This document shows positions 1-7,900 of a stretch of 12,111 bases of DNA, piece after piece. This DNA comes from CAYXVU01 sp964468725. GTDB lineage: Bacteria; Acidobacteriota; Blastocatellia; UBA7656. The stretch lies in the NCBI GenBank assembly GCA_964468725.1, contig CAYXVU010000185.1, forward strand, positions 1-12,111, in the 5' to 3' direction. The translations under genes and the position numbers were made by a program. Position 1 is the first letter of the stretch, and every line of letters begins with the position of its first letter. A model generated the notes under the pieces. The model saw nothing but the letters and a program-made list of their open reading frames with translations, did no database searches and was not told the DNA's origin.

Positions 1-4
1 TTTA

Positions 5-13
5 TGCTATAGT
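5..13 (+). promoter_or_regulatory. Possible extended -10 promoter element of the pilin gene
   Basis: TGC-TATAGT reads as an extended -10 box (TGn followed by five of six matches to TATAAT). It would start transcription near position 20 and give a leader of about 108 nt before the pilin start. The -35 region would lie outside the window. I found no GG-N10-GC sigma-54 pattern, which many proteobacterial pilA genes have. This is a pattern match only. Confidence 0.35.
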
Positions 14-127
14 TTCGTCGCAAAATAATAATTGAACCACTCGGTTATGGAAGCGTTCGATTTCGCAAGAAAGCAACAAGCAGATTCCCCTAAACGGGAA
101 CGCTTATCTTGTTAGTTAGGAGAAACT

Positions 128-610
128 ATGAAGATGAAACGGCAGAAGGGTTTTTCGCTTATTGAATTGTTGATCGTTGTCGCCATCATTGGCATCATCG
201 CTGCCATCGCAATTCCCAGTTTACTGCGCTCGCAACAAGCGGCTCGTGAAACCGCCGCCGTCGCCGAAGTGAAGAATCTCGGACAAGCGCAATTGCAATA
301 CTCCGTGACCAAAGGGCGCGGCAAATTCGGCGATTTATCACAACTGGCAGCGCAACAACTCATCAACGCTGCGTTGGTTACTGGTGCGAAAGGCGGCTAC
401 ATCTTCACCTGTAACATGGTTGAAGCGGACGGGGCCCCGCCGATGTATGACACCACAGCGAAACCGTCTACGGTTGGACTCGGCGGCATGGGCAATGTCT
501 CCTATTATTCCAACGAAAGCAATGTCATCTATGAAGCAGAGGGCGCTGAGCCGCCGACTGCAACGCCGCAGGATCGCGTGCCGCAAAATGGGCAGATTTA
601 TACACGCTAG
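128..610 (+). CDS. Type IV pilin (prepilin with class III signal peptide)
   Basis: Pilus subunit made as a prepilin, cleaved and N-methylated by prepilin peptidase, then assembled at the inner membrane. The 160-residue protein begins with a short basic leader and the cleavage site KG|FSLIELL (cut after Gly8). Mature Glu5 (residue 13) is present, followed by an unbroken hydrophobic helix (residues 9-30, ending at Pro30) that packs into the pilus core. The mature form is about 152 residues. The C-terminal part has a Gly-rich turn and an SYYSNESNVIYEAEG stretch like the tail of acidobacterial pilins. There is only one Cys (residue 95), so the usual C-terminal disulfide loop is absent. The start is fixed by AGGAGA (118-123) four bases before the ATG. 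It could be a major pilin or a type II secretion pseudopilin; standing alone and of full pilin length, a pilin is more likely. Confidence 0.93.
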   Translation: MKMKRQKGFSLIELLIVVAIIGIIAAIAIPSLLRSQQAARETAAVAEVKNLGQAQLQYSVTKGRGKFGDLSQLAAQQLINAALVTGAKGGYIFTCNMVEADGAPPMYDTTAKPSTVGLGGMGNVSYYSNESNVIYEAEGAEPPTATPQDRVPQNGQIYTR

Positions 611-618
611 CTCTTGTC

Positions 619-655
619 GGGGAAGGCCTGCACGCTAGCCGTTCGGGCATTCCCC
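619..655 (+). terminator. Hairpin just after the pilin gene, possible terminator
   Basis: GGGGAA (619-624) pairs with TTCCCC (650-655), and inside it GCCTG (626-630) pairs with CGGGC (644-648) including one G-U pair. The stem starts nine bases after the pilin stop. What follows is C-rich with only a short T run (ATTTTG), so it is not a textbook intrinsic terminator. It may instead protect the 3' end of an abundant pilin mRNA. Confidence 0.4.
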
Positions 656-671
656 CTCCCCCGATTTTGTA

Positions 672-700
672 TTTCCTTCCATTGCCCTCAGGTTTATAAT
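672..700 (+). promoter_or_regulatory. Candidate promoter for the glycosyltransferase-permease-TPR operon
   Basis: TATAAT at 695-700 is a perfect -10 consensus. The hexamer 17 bases upstream (TTTCCT, 672-677) is a poor -35 with three of six matches. The spacing and the position between the post-pilin hairpin and the next gene fit a separate promoter, so that the pilin and the membrane genes could be expressed at different levels. Confidence 0.45.
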
Positions 701-947
701 CGCACCCGGCCTTTTGCTCCTCCGTTGGGTGCAAGGTTGAACGAATAAGAGCCTCCGCAGAATGATTGGTTAGCTCCTGAGATTTGCGCCCGCTCCGCTT
801 CTTTTCCAATCGCCTCCTGCTGCCATCCCGATGGCAGTGCGTTGCATCTTTTGGTTTGCTAGTCCCCCATAGAATTGACGCCGATGCGATGGCGGGTTCG
901 CACCATCTGTTTGCCTGCCCCGCACCGTCGAGAGGATGAACTTATCC

Positions 948-2897
948 ATGAAAGGAACGCGAGCGAAGGAGTCACCACCTGCACGCTCTCTGTTGGAGCT
1001 TGACCAATGGAGGCTCTCTTCTACCGTACTGCTGATCGTCCTGTTGGCGTTTCTGGCCTATAGCAATGCGTTGAGCGGCGATTTCGTTTTCGATGACACC
1101 GAGCAAATCGTCAACAATCCATCTTTACGGTCATGGGACTATCTGCCAAGAGCGTTCACCGCGCCGCTGTGGGCCTTTGAGCAAGATCATCACCTGCCCA
1201 ATGCGCTGCCACCGTTACCCTACTATCGCCCACTCTTACTCGTCCTCTTTACGCTCAACTTTCACCTCTTCGGCCTCTGGCCGCAAGGGTGGCATCTGGT
1301 CAGCCTCTTCTTCCACATTCTTTGCGCGGTAGGGGTTTATCTGGTTATTGGGGAACTGTCTGCGCGCAAGGTTGTGGCGGTCACCGCGGCGCTGATCTTC
1401 ACTGTGCATCCCATTCACACAGAGTCTGTAAGTTGGATGAGCGGCATCACCGACCCGCTCTACAGTGTCTTCTGTTTGGCCGCCTTTTACTGCTACCTGC
1501 GACTGCGGCGGCTTGGGACGGTCGCCACGTCGGAAAAACGTAAGTGGTGGATCGGTTCGCTAACCTGTTTCCTCTTAGCCTTGTTTTCTAAAGAGACGGC
1601 CATCAGCCTGATTCCGCTCATAGCGGGCTACGAATTGGTCCAAGCCAGCGGGTCACTTGTCAGTCGTTTGCTCTTCTCCATAAGAAAAGCCGCGCCTTTT
1701 CTCGTTGCTGCTCTGTTCTATCTCATCCCACGCTATCTGGCGCTCGGTGATCTGATGTGGCACAACCCGCAAGCGCCGGATCGTCCGCTTGCGCACACGC
1801 TGCTGACCTTGCCTTGGGTGCTCGTCTCGTATCTCTTACACCTCCTGTGGCCAGTTGATTTGAGCATCACCTATGCGACATCGTTTGTTACGCAAGCCTC
1901 TTCTTTGCGTTTTGTGATTCCGACGCTTGGCCTCTTGCTGGCAGGCGTGCTGGTAGTGGTCTTTCGCCGGAAGCTCAGTTCGGACGTTTGGATCGGATTA
2001 CTCTTGATGGCGATGCCGCTCTTGCCGGTGCTCAATCTCGGAGAGATTTCGCGCGACGAGTATCTGATCAACGACCGGTATCTCTATCTTTCGGTTGCCG
2101 GATGGGGATACTGGATTGGGCTGGCGATTGCCGCTTGGATGCAACAAGGCAATGCTACCGGACGGGTTCGACCAACAGATTGGAGCCGCCAACCGAAACT
2201 TGCAGGAGCAGCCGTTGGCATCCTCATTCTCTTGTTTGCTTTGCTAACCATGCGCGAAAATCGTGCCTGGGCTGACTCCTACTCATTGTGGAGCAACGCC
2301 GCGCGCGTCCGTCCGCATTACTGGGCGACGCACTACAATCAGGGGCTTGCGCTGCTTGCTCAGAATCGCTTTGCCGAAGCTCGATCTGCTCTCGAACGCG
2401 CCAATGGGCTCAAAGCCGATAAGCCGGAAATCTATGATGGACTGGGACGGGCGCAAGCCGGGATGGGAGATTTTAACTTGGCCATTGCCAGTTTTACCCG
2501 CGCCTTAACCTTAAAACCGCAGATGATCGAATCGCTCAACAATCTGGGGACAGTCTATTTCCAGAAAAAAGACCATACGGCGGCAGAGCGCTATTTCAAA
2601 GAAGCGCAACGCGCGGCACCACAAGTCGCGCTTACGCACTTCAATTTGGCGCAATGCTACACACAACAACGGCGTTATGAAGAAGCGGTGAGCGAATTTA
2701 CTATCTACTTAGAATCGAATGCGACGGACGCACAGGCACAATACGAACTCGCTTTGGTGTACGAGCAACTCGGCAAGCTGGAGCCTGCCTTGTCTCATCT
2801 GCAGCGTGGGTTGGCGCTGGCTCGCGTGCCGGAGTTGCAGGAGCGCATTGCTGCCAGTATTCAACGGCTGCGCCAGATTCCCAACCAGACGCAATAA
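948..2897 (+). CDS. TMTC-like GT-C membrane glycosyltransferase with C-terminal TPR repeats
   Basis: Probably moves a sugar from a polyprenyl-phosphate carrier to protein on the outer face of the inner membrane, as GT-C enzymes and eukaryotic TMTC O-mannosyltransferases do. In the 649-residue product a first membrane helix (about residues 25-40) is followed by an acidic loop GDFVFDDTEQIVNNP with the paired Asp expected of GT-C enzymes. Next come a YYRPL helix, the TMTC-type FTVHPIHTESVSWMSG segment, about eight more helices, and NDRYLYLSVAGW, matching the eRxLYLPS-type motif of TMTC proteins. From about residue 455 to the end are roughly five TPRs (for example PEIYDGLGRAQAGMGDFNLA), probably periplasmic and binding the acceptor. 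AGGA (933-936) is placed to serve the ATG at 948. An in-frame ATG at 936 would add four residues but has no spaced ribosome site. Sugar and acceptor are unknown; the pilin next door is a plausible acceptor (inference). Confidence 0.85.
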   Translation: MKGTRAKESPPARSLLELDQWRLSSTVLLIVLLAFLAYSNALSGDFVFDDTEQIVNNPSLRSWDYLPRAFTAPLWAFEQDHHLPNALPPLPYYRPLLLVLFTLNFHLFGLWPQGWHLVSLFFHILCAVGVYLVIGELSARKVVAVTAALIFTVHPIHTESVSWMSGITDPLYSVFCLAAFYCYLRLRRLGTVATSEKRKWWIGSLTCFLLALFSKETAISLIPLIAGYELVQASGSLVSRLLFSIRKAAPFLVAALFYLIPRYLALGDLMWHNPQAPDRPLAHTLLTLPWVLVSYLLHLLWPVDLSITYATSFVTQASSLRFVIPTLGLLLAGVLVVVFRRKLSSDVWIGLLLMAMPLLPVLNLGEISRDEYLINDRYLYLSVAGWGYWIGLAIAAWMQQGNATGRVRPTDWSRQPKLAGAAVGILILLFALLTMRENRAWADSYSLWSNAARVRPHYWATHYNQGLALLAQNRFAEARSALERANGLKADKPEIYDGLGRAQAGMGDFNLAIASFTRALTLKPQMIESLNNLGTVYFQKKDHTAAERYFKEAQRAAPQVALTHFNLAQCYTQQRRYEEAVSEFTIYLESNATDAQAQYELALVYEQLGKLEPALSHLQRGLALARVPELQERIAASIQRLRQIPNQTQ

Positions 2898-2921
2898 ATG
2901 ATGATTGGAAACGTTATCCCC

Positions 2922-2937
2922 TCGCCTGCTGAGGCGA
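2922..2937 (+). other. Intercistronic hairpin
   Basis: TCGCCT-GCTG-AGGCGA forms a six-bp stem with a four-base loop in the 74-nt gap between the glycosyltransferase and the permease. No T run follows, so it is more likely an mRNA processing or stability element than a terminator. GGAG at 2962-2965 then serves the permease start. Confidence 0.35.
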
Positions 2938-2971
2938 TAAACGGGGAGTAAGAAAGCAACCGGAGTTCGGC

Positions 2972-3814
2972 ATGGCAGAACGTGAGATGCAAGTTGTGCA
3001 GGCGATGAGCAAAGAAGAGACGACCAAAACCAGCATGGGCAGTAAAATCACGGTCATCGCGCTCAATACCTTTCGCGAGTCGGTTCGCGACCGCGTCCTC
3101 TATAATTTGATCCTCTTCGTTGTGCTGTTGGTCGGCGCGGCGATTTTCATCAGCGACCTCTCCATTGATCAAGAGAGCAACTTCGTTGCCAATCTCGGCT
3201 TGAGCGCGATGCTGGTCTTCGGCGGCTTGATCGCCATCTTTATCGGCGTCGGATTGGTCTACAAAGAGATTGATCGGCGCACCATCTATAACTTGCTCTC
3301 CAAACCAGTGCATCGTTACGAATTCATCATCGGCAAGTATTTTGGGCTGTGCCTGACCTTGTTGGTCAACTCTGCCGTGATGCTGTTGGCGACGGAGTTG
3401 GCGCTCTTATACGCCAATCAAGGGTTGGTGCGGTTGCACCTGACGATTCTACCGGCGGCCTTTCTGATCTATCTGGAGTTGTGCGTCTTGGTTGGCGTCG
3501 CTTTGATGTTTTCCAGCTTCTCCTCGCCGCTGCTCTCGGCTTTGTTATCGTTTGCCATCTATGTCATCGGCCACCTTAGCAAAGATTTACAGTTGGCCGC
3601 GCAACTCTCAAACTCGGTGATGGTGCAGGCGATTTTGTATGCGGCCTATTATATCTTGCCGAATCTCACGAACTTCAGCTTTATCGCGGAAGCCGCGCAT
3701 GGTCGGATGGTTCCGTCGCAGATGGCGCTCTCCGCGACTCTGTATGCCCTCGTTTACATCGCCATCTTGCTCTCGGCTGCGGTGTTGATCTTTCAGAAGA
3801 AGAATTTCAAATAA
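2972..3814 (+). CDS. ABC-2 type transporter permease (PilI-like by context)
   Basis: Integral inner-membrane subunit of an ABC exporter. The 280-residue protein has a cytoplasmic N-terminus of about 30 residues, then an amphipathic stretch (ALNTFRESVRDRVLYN) leading into the first helix (about 42-62). Five or so further helices follow, the last ending in QKKNFK. Between helices two and three lies EIDRRTIYNLLSKPVHRYEF, then IIGKYFG. This is the cytoplasmic coupling segment typical of NosY/ABC-2 permeases. The start at 2972 is chosen because GGAG (2962-2965) is six bases upstream; the Met codons at 2987, 3005 and 3035 lack as good a site. No ATP-binding partner gene is next to it. In Myxococcus, pilH (ATPase) and pilI (permease) lie beside pilA and are needed for pilus biogenesis. 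The pilin upstream suggests a similar job, but the substrate cannot be read from sequence. Confidence 0.85.
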   Translation: MAEREMQVVQAMSKEETTKTSMGSKITVIALNTFRESVRDRVLYNLILFVVLLVGAAIFISDLSIDQESNFVANLGLSAMLVFGGLIAIFIGVGLVYKEIDRRTIYNLLSKPVHRYEFIIGKYFGLCLTLLVNSAVMLLATELALLYANQGLVRLHLTILPAAFLIYLELCVLVGVALMFSSFSSPLLSALLSFAIYVIGHLSKDLQLAAQLSNSVMVQAILYAAYYILPNLTNFSFIAEAAHGRMVPSQMALSATLYALVYIAILLSAAVLIFQKKNFK

Positions 3815-3883
3815 GCTGACAACCGCAAATCGGCTGGCGGCCAATCTGCGACTATCACCGTAACGATTTGGATGAAGGACAGG

Positions 3884-4771
3884 ATGAGAAAAGCAATTCC
3901 CTTGACGATTTTACTGACAGGCTTCGCGTTGCTCTATCCCATGCAGCAATGGATTGATCGCACCTCGCCGCGCGAAGTGATTAGCGAAGAAGCGCTCTAC
4001 TTTTCATCGGGCGACCAACTCAAGCGGCTGAGTTTCGGCCATCACGGGCTGCTCGGTGGCATCTACTGGATTCGCACGATTCAGTATTTCGGCGGCAAAT
4101 TGGTACAGCTCGAAAATCCGTTTGCGACGGGTGCGACCCAAGGCGTGCCGATGAAATTGCTCAAGCCCTTGCTGCGTATCGTTGTCACGCTCGACCCGCA
4201 AAATCTCTCGGCCTTCCGCTTCAGCGCCATCTTCTTAGCCGAACGCGATCCGTCGGCAGCCATAGAAATGCTGGAATATGGAGTGCGCGAAAACCCGCAA
4301 GAGTGGCGACTCTATCAGGACTTAGGATATCTCCACTGGCAAGCGGGCGACTATGACAAAGCCGCTGAATGGTACGAGCGCGGGGCGGAACTGCCCGGGG
4401 CGCGTTGGTGGATGCGCGATCTGGTCGGTGTTATGCGAATCAAGGGGAACAGTCGGCAAACGGCGCGCGTCGTCTATGAAGGCTATCTCGAAAGCGAAGA
4501 CGCGGCCATCCGCGCGCAAGCCGTCGAACGCTTAAAGCAATTGCAAGCGCTTGACGAGGTGGACGCCATCAATGCCGTACTCGCGTCGGTCAAACAAGAG
4601 GCTGGCGCTTGCCCTGCTAGCCTGCGCGCGCTGGCTGCGAAATTTCGGGCGCTCGGCTTGACGCTCGACAAGGATTTGCTGCCCGTTGACCCAAATGGAT
4701 TTGCCTATACTCTCGATGCAACGACTTGCACGGTGAAGATCAATAAAGATTCGACCCTGCCCATTTCCTAA
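3884..4771 (+). CDS. Membrane-anchored TPR protein of the pilin/ABC-permease cluster
   Basis: No enzymatic function is evident. With the start used here the product is 295 residues. A hydrophobic segment near the N-terminus (AIPLTILLTGFALLYPM) is a signal anchor or uncleaved signal peptide, placing the rest in the periplasm. A conserved-looking block DQLKRLSFGHHGLLGGIYWIRTIQYFG follows. It resembles proteins I recall beside ABC permeases and pilins in deltaproteobacteria and Acidobacteriota (memory, not a search). TPR-like helices follow (ENPQEWRLYQDLGYLHWQAG, DYDKAAEWYERGAEL), and the tail has LPVDPNGFAYTLD. AAGGA (3875-3879) four bases before the ATG at 3884 decides the start. An in-frame ATG at 3872 would add MKDR but has no ribosome site. 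It lies 69 bases after the permease, likely in the same operon, and may be an accessory scaffold for the permease, playing a PilG-like role (inference). Confidence 0.75.
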   Translation: MRKAIPLTILLTGFALLYPMQQWIDRTSPREVISEEALYFSSGDQLKRLSFGHHGLLGGIYWIRTIQYFGGKLVQLENPFATGATQGVPMKLLKPLLRIVVTLDPQNLSAFRFSAIFLAERDPSAAIEMLEYGVRENPQEWRLYQDLGYLHWQAGDYDKAAEWYERGAELPGARWWMRDLVGVMRIKGNSRQTARVVYEGYLESEDAAIRAQAVERLKQLQALDEVDAINAVLASVKQEAGACPASLRALAAKFRALGLTLDKDLLPVDPNGFAYTLDATTCTVKINKDSTLPIS

Positions 4772-4817
4772 TACGGATTCCGAAGGTTATTCCGAGTTGC
4801 GAATTGCTGCGAGATGG

Positions 4818-4881
4818 TTGAGCGGCGGTCTCTGACCGCCGACCTTTCGTACGAGCACGGCGGTCAGAGACCGCCGCTCAA
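4818..4881. repeat. REP/BIME-like element: two inverted hairpin units
   Basis: A perfect 23-bp inverted repeat (4818-4840 against 4859-4881) is separated by 18 bases. Each arm is itself a hairpin: CGGCGGTC-TCT-GACCGCCG at 4823-4841 and CGGCGGTC-AGA-GACCGCCG at 4858-4876. The spacer contains the palindrome TCGTACGA (4847-4854). Two head-to-head GC-rich units in a gap between convergent genes is the form of bacterial REP/BIME elements, which can stop or stabilise transcripts and are mobilised by RAYT transposases acting from elsewhere. Neither arm is followed by a T run. Multi-copy status cannot be judged from one window. Confidence 0.7.
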
Positions 4882-4922
4882 CAAGGTTTCTCATCTGGTT
4901 TTGCCATCCGGTATTAGAGAAG

Positions 4923-4950
4923 AGGGAGAGCCCATCGGCTCTCCCTTTCG
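4923..4950 (+). terminator. Rho-independent terminator between convergent genes, possibly bidirectional
   Basis: AGGGAGAGCC (4923-4932) pairs with GGCTCTCCCT (4937-4946) over a CATC loop, a ten-bp stem. On the + strand it is followed by TTCG then TTTG. On the - strand it is followed by TCTTCTCT. It lies about 150 bases after the + strand TPR gene and about 30 bases beyond the stop of the - strand receptor gene, so it could end both transcripts. Confidence 0.7.
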
Positions 4951-4955
4951 TTTGC

Positions 4956-4978
4956 CTGATTCCGGCACGCGGAATCAG
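4956..4978 (-). other. Inverted repeat overlapping the receptor stop codon
   Basis: CTGATTCCG (4956-4964) pairs with CGGAATCAG (4970-4978) over a five-base loop. The stop codon of the TonB-dependent receptor (4975-4977) lies inside the repeat. With the terminator stem just beyond it, the receptor mRNA would end in two consecutive hairpins, probably adding 3'-end stability. Confidence 0.5.
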
Positions 4979-7900
4979 AAGTGATAGCGCAACACCATCT
5001 GAATCACTCGCGGATTGCCGCCGCCAATCGGATCGGTAATCAACCCGAAAGTCGAAACCGTGCCGAATGGATTGCCGCTAAACAACCGCTTGTTCTGGAA
5101 GTTGGGGCTAGCAACGTCCACGTAGTCGGTTGCGAACGGATCGTCAATCACAAACTGCGGGTGATTGAAGGCGTTGTATAACTCGGCGCGAAACTCCAAG
5201 CGATGCCGTTCGTTGATCGGAATGCGTTTGAAGAAGGCCAAGTCCCAGTTGTTGATGCCGGGCGCTTGCAGCAGATTGCGACCGGCGGTCGAAACCGCGC
5301 CGACATCGGCGAGGACAAACCCGGCATTTGGATCAATTGCTACGTAGCCGACCACTTGACTATCGGCTGCGCTACCTGCCGGTACGATGTTGCCATTGCG
5401 AAGCAGCCAATTGACCGCTGTTCCGCGACCGAGATCGCCTGTCGGATTCAACACAGCACGATCTCCCGCCGCATCGCCATTGCCATTCGAATCGGTGAAG
5501 CTCAAAGCATCAACGCGCTGCCCGCTTTCGGCTTGATAGACGCCGCTAACCTGCCAGCCGCCCAGCGTCTTACCGATCCATGACTTGTCTTCTCGATAGA
5601 ATGGCAACTCCCAAATCCACGCGAAGGTGAAGCGATGACGCCGACTCAGCACCGACTCCGCCCGCTCATTGCGCAAGTTGAAGTTGTCTTGCGGACGACG
5701 CGGATTGACGAAGCTGGTGAAGAGTTCGTTGGTGCCATCATCAATCGTTTTGCTCCATGTGTAGGACGAATCAATCGTCAACCCTCCGGCAAAGCGTCGC
5801 TTCAGATTGAACGACCCGCCGTGATAGATCGAATTGCCCTGCGCCGGGAAAGCGGTGATGTTGCCCGCAAATCCCAAATCGCCGAGCAATCGTTCCTGCG
5901 CGTTGAGGAAGTCTTCACGCGAGGGCAGATTGCGCAACGCCGAGCGACCCGGCACGCTGGACGCCGTGAAGAAGGTCGGCAAATTGAAACTCGGCGGCAC
6001 GCCGCCATTCAGACGCGATTGCACGAACAGATGCACGCCGCGCGTGCCCAGATAGCGAGCTTCAACCGACCAATTCTTCAGAAACTCGCGTTGCACGGCT
6101 AGCGACCACGACATCGTGTAGGGCGTTTTCGTATCGAGGATGATCGCTTGGGTCAGCAACCGCGCCGTGTCGCGGTCGGTAAAGAGCGCCGGATCCACCG
6201 GGCCTCCCGAGGGAATGCCGCCGGTCTCCAAAAAGCGCGTGTTATTGCCGAAAATCCCGCCACCGCCGCTTGATGCGTCAATTTCGGATTGCAGTTGCGG
6301 CGGCAGTTGCAAGTTCACGAGATTCTGAAACAGGACATCGTGCGCCACCGAAAATCCGGCGCGAATCGAAGACTGCCCCGAATCGCCGAAGACGCGATGC
6401 AACCAACCGTTTTGAAACTCCGGAGCCCAGGCCAATCCGATGCGCGGCGCGAAGTTGTTCTTATCGGTCTTCGGTTCATCGAAGATGATGCCATTCGGAA
6501 ATAGCCCCGTGAACCCCGATTCGCGGCGAATGCGCGCCAGCACCGGATCATCGGCGGCTACGTTGGAAATTGCGTTGAGCCTTTGCAACGAGGCATCGCG
6601 CGCGTTGGAGGTGTATTCATAGCGCAACCCCAGATTGATTGTCAGATTGGGGCGGAGCTTGAAATCGTCTTGAAAGAAGTTGTAGATCGCCCACTGATTG
6701 CCGGAGAAGAATCCCGAACCGACGCCGCGCAACCCGCCGTTGGCGCCGTCCGGTTTCAGATCAAGCAAGAAGCGTTCGAGCGAGCCATAAGCATACTCGC
6801 CGCGACTGCGCGGCAGAAAATCGCCCGGCACGATGGCGCGACGATAGTCGGAACCGAACTTCATCTGATGCCGCCCGCGCGTCCAACTCATCGTATCCGA
6901 TGCCTGATAGACATTGGCGATGCCGCTTTGCGGCGAGTTGGTATTCGGGCCGATGAAGAGGCCGATCTCGTCAATGTTGATGTTAGGGAATTGGCCGGGG
7001 AAATCGGAAAACTCCAACGGCACATTGAACGATTGATTCTGCCGCCGATAGCCGAAGCGAAATTCGTTGACCAGATTCGAATTGAAGGTGTGATTTTCGG
7101 TCAACGAAAAGAGGCGATTGTCCGAACCCGTCGAACCCGTGAACTCCGGCCCCGGCGAACCAAGCAGCGGCGCGCGCGTGCGATCATAGAAGAAGCGCCC
7201 GTACAAGCGATCATTGGCCGAAAGATTGTAGTCCACATTCGCATGCCATTGATGCAAGGTGAAGAAGTTGGGAACCAATACCAGCAGTTGCCCGACCGGT
7301 ATCTCTTCGCCGAGCACATCAATTGTGCCGGTCTGTGACGGCGCAGGCGCAACGTGATTGCGCAGCAAGTTCAGCGAAAACTGGCTGAGACCATTGATCC
7401 CGGCCAGCCGCGAATAGCCCGCTGCCGTCGGCGCGCCGAAGGTCGTCGTCGCTCCGGCCTGACCGCGGGTTTGATATTGATAAGCGCCAAAGAAGAAGAG
7501 TTTGTCTTTGATGATCGGCCCGCCGAAATCGCCACCAATGCGGTTGAAATCGTCGCGCGGGCGTTTGACTTCATCGCCGTTTCTGCCATTGGCGGCTTCC
7601 GATTCGATGAAGCGATGATCGAGCGAGCGAAAGAATTTGTTGATGTTGTACCACCAAGCATCGCCGTGAAATTCGTTGGTGCCGCTCTTGGTGATGACAT
7701 TGAACTGCCCCGCCGACGAGTGGCCGAACTCCGCCGTGAATTGGTTGGTGAGAATGGTGAACTCTTTGACTGCATCTTGAATCGGAGCGATCTGCGGCCC
7801 GGTCAAGACGATGTCGTTGTTGTCTATGCCATCGAGCGTGAACGAGTTATTGCGCGGGCGATTGCCGCCGACTGCGCCTCCCGCGCCGGTCACGCCCGCG

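Larger units (their letters stand above)
611..947 (+). other. Pilin-glycosyltransferase intergenic region with leader hairpins
   Basis: This gap of about 340 bases has no convincing gene. It holds the post-pilin hairpin, a TATAAT box (695-700), and GCACCC (702-707) which can pair with GGGTGC (727-732). It also holds a compact hairpin, CTGCCAT-CCCG-ATGGCAG (820-837). If transcription starts near 707 the next gene has a leader of about 240 nt. No known riboswitch class was recognised. CACGCTAGC occurs twice (603-611 and 631-639), the first copy covering the pilin stop. Confidence 0.5.

Noticed and set aside
2861..3313. - strand 150-codon frame across the permease start
   Set aside because: It overlaps the permease and the end of the glycosyltransferase on the opposite strand. 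The His/Asp/Gln-rich product has no recognisable motif.
5203..6102. + strand open frames at 5203-5583 and 5635-6102
   Set aside because: They are antisense to the receptor barrel region, with no domain, no ribosome site of note and no gap in the receptor frame.
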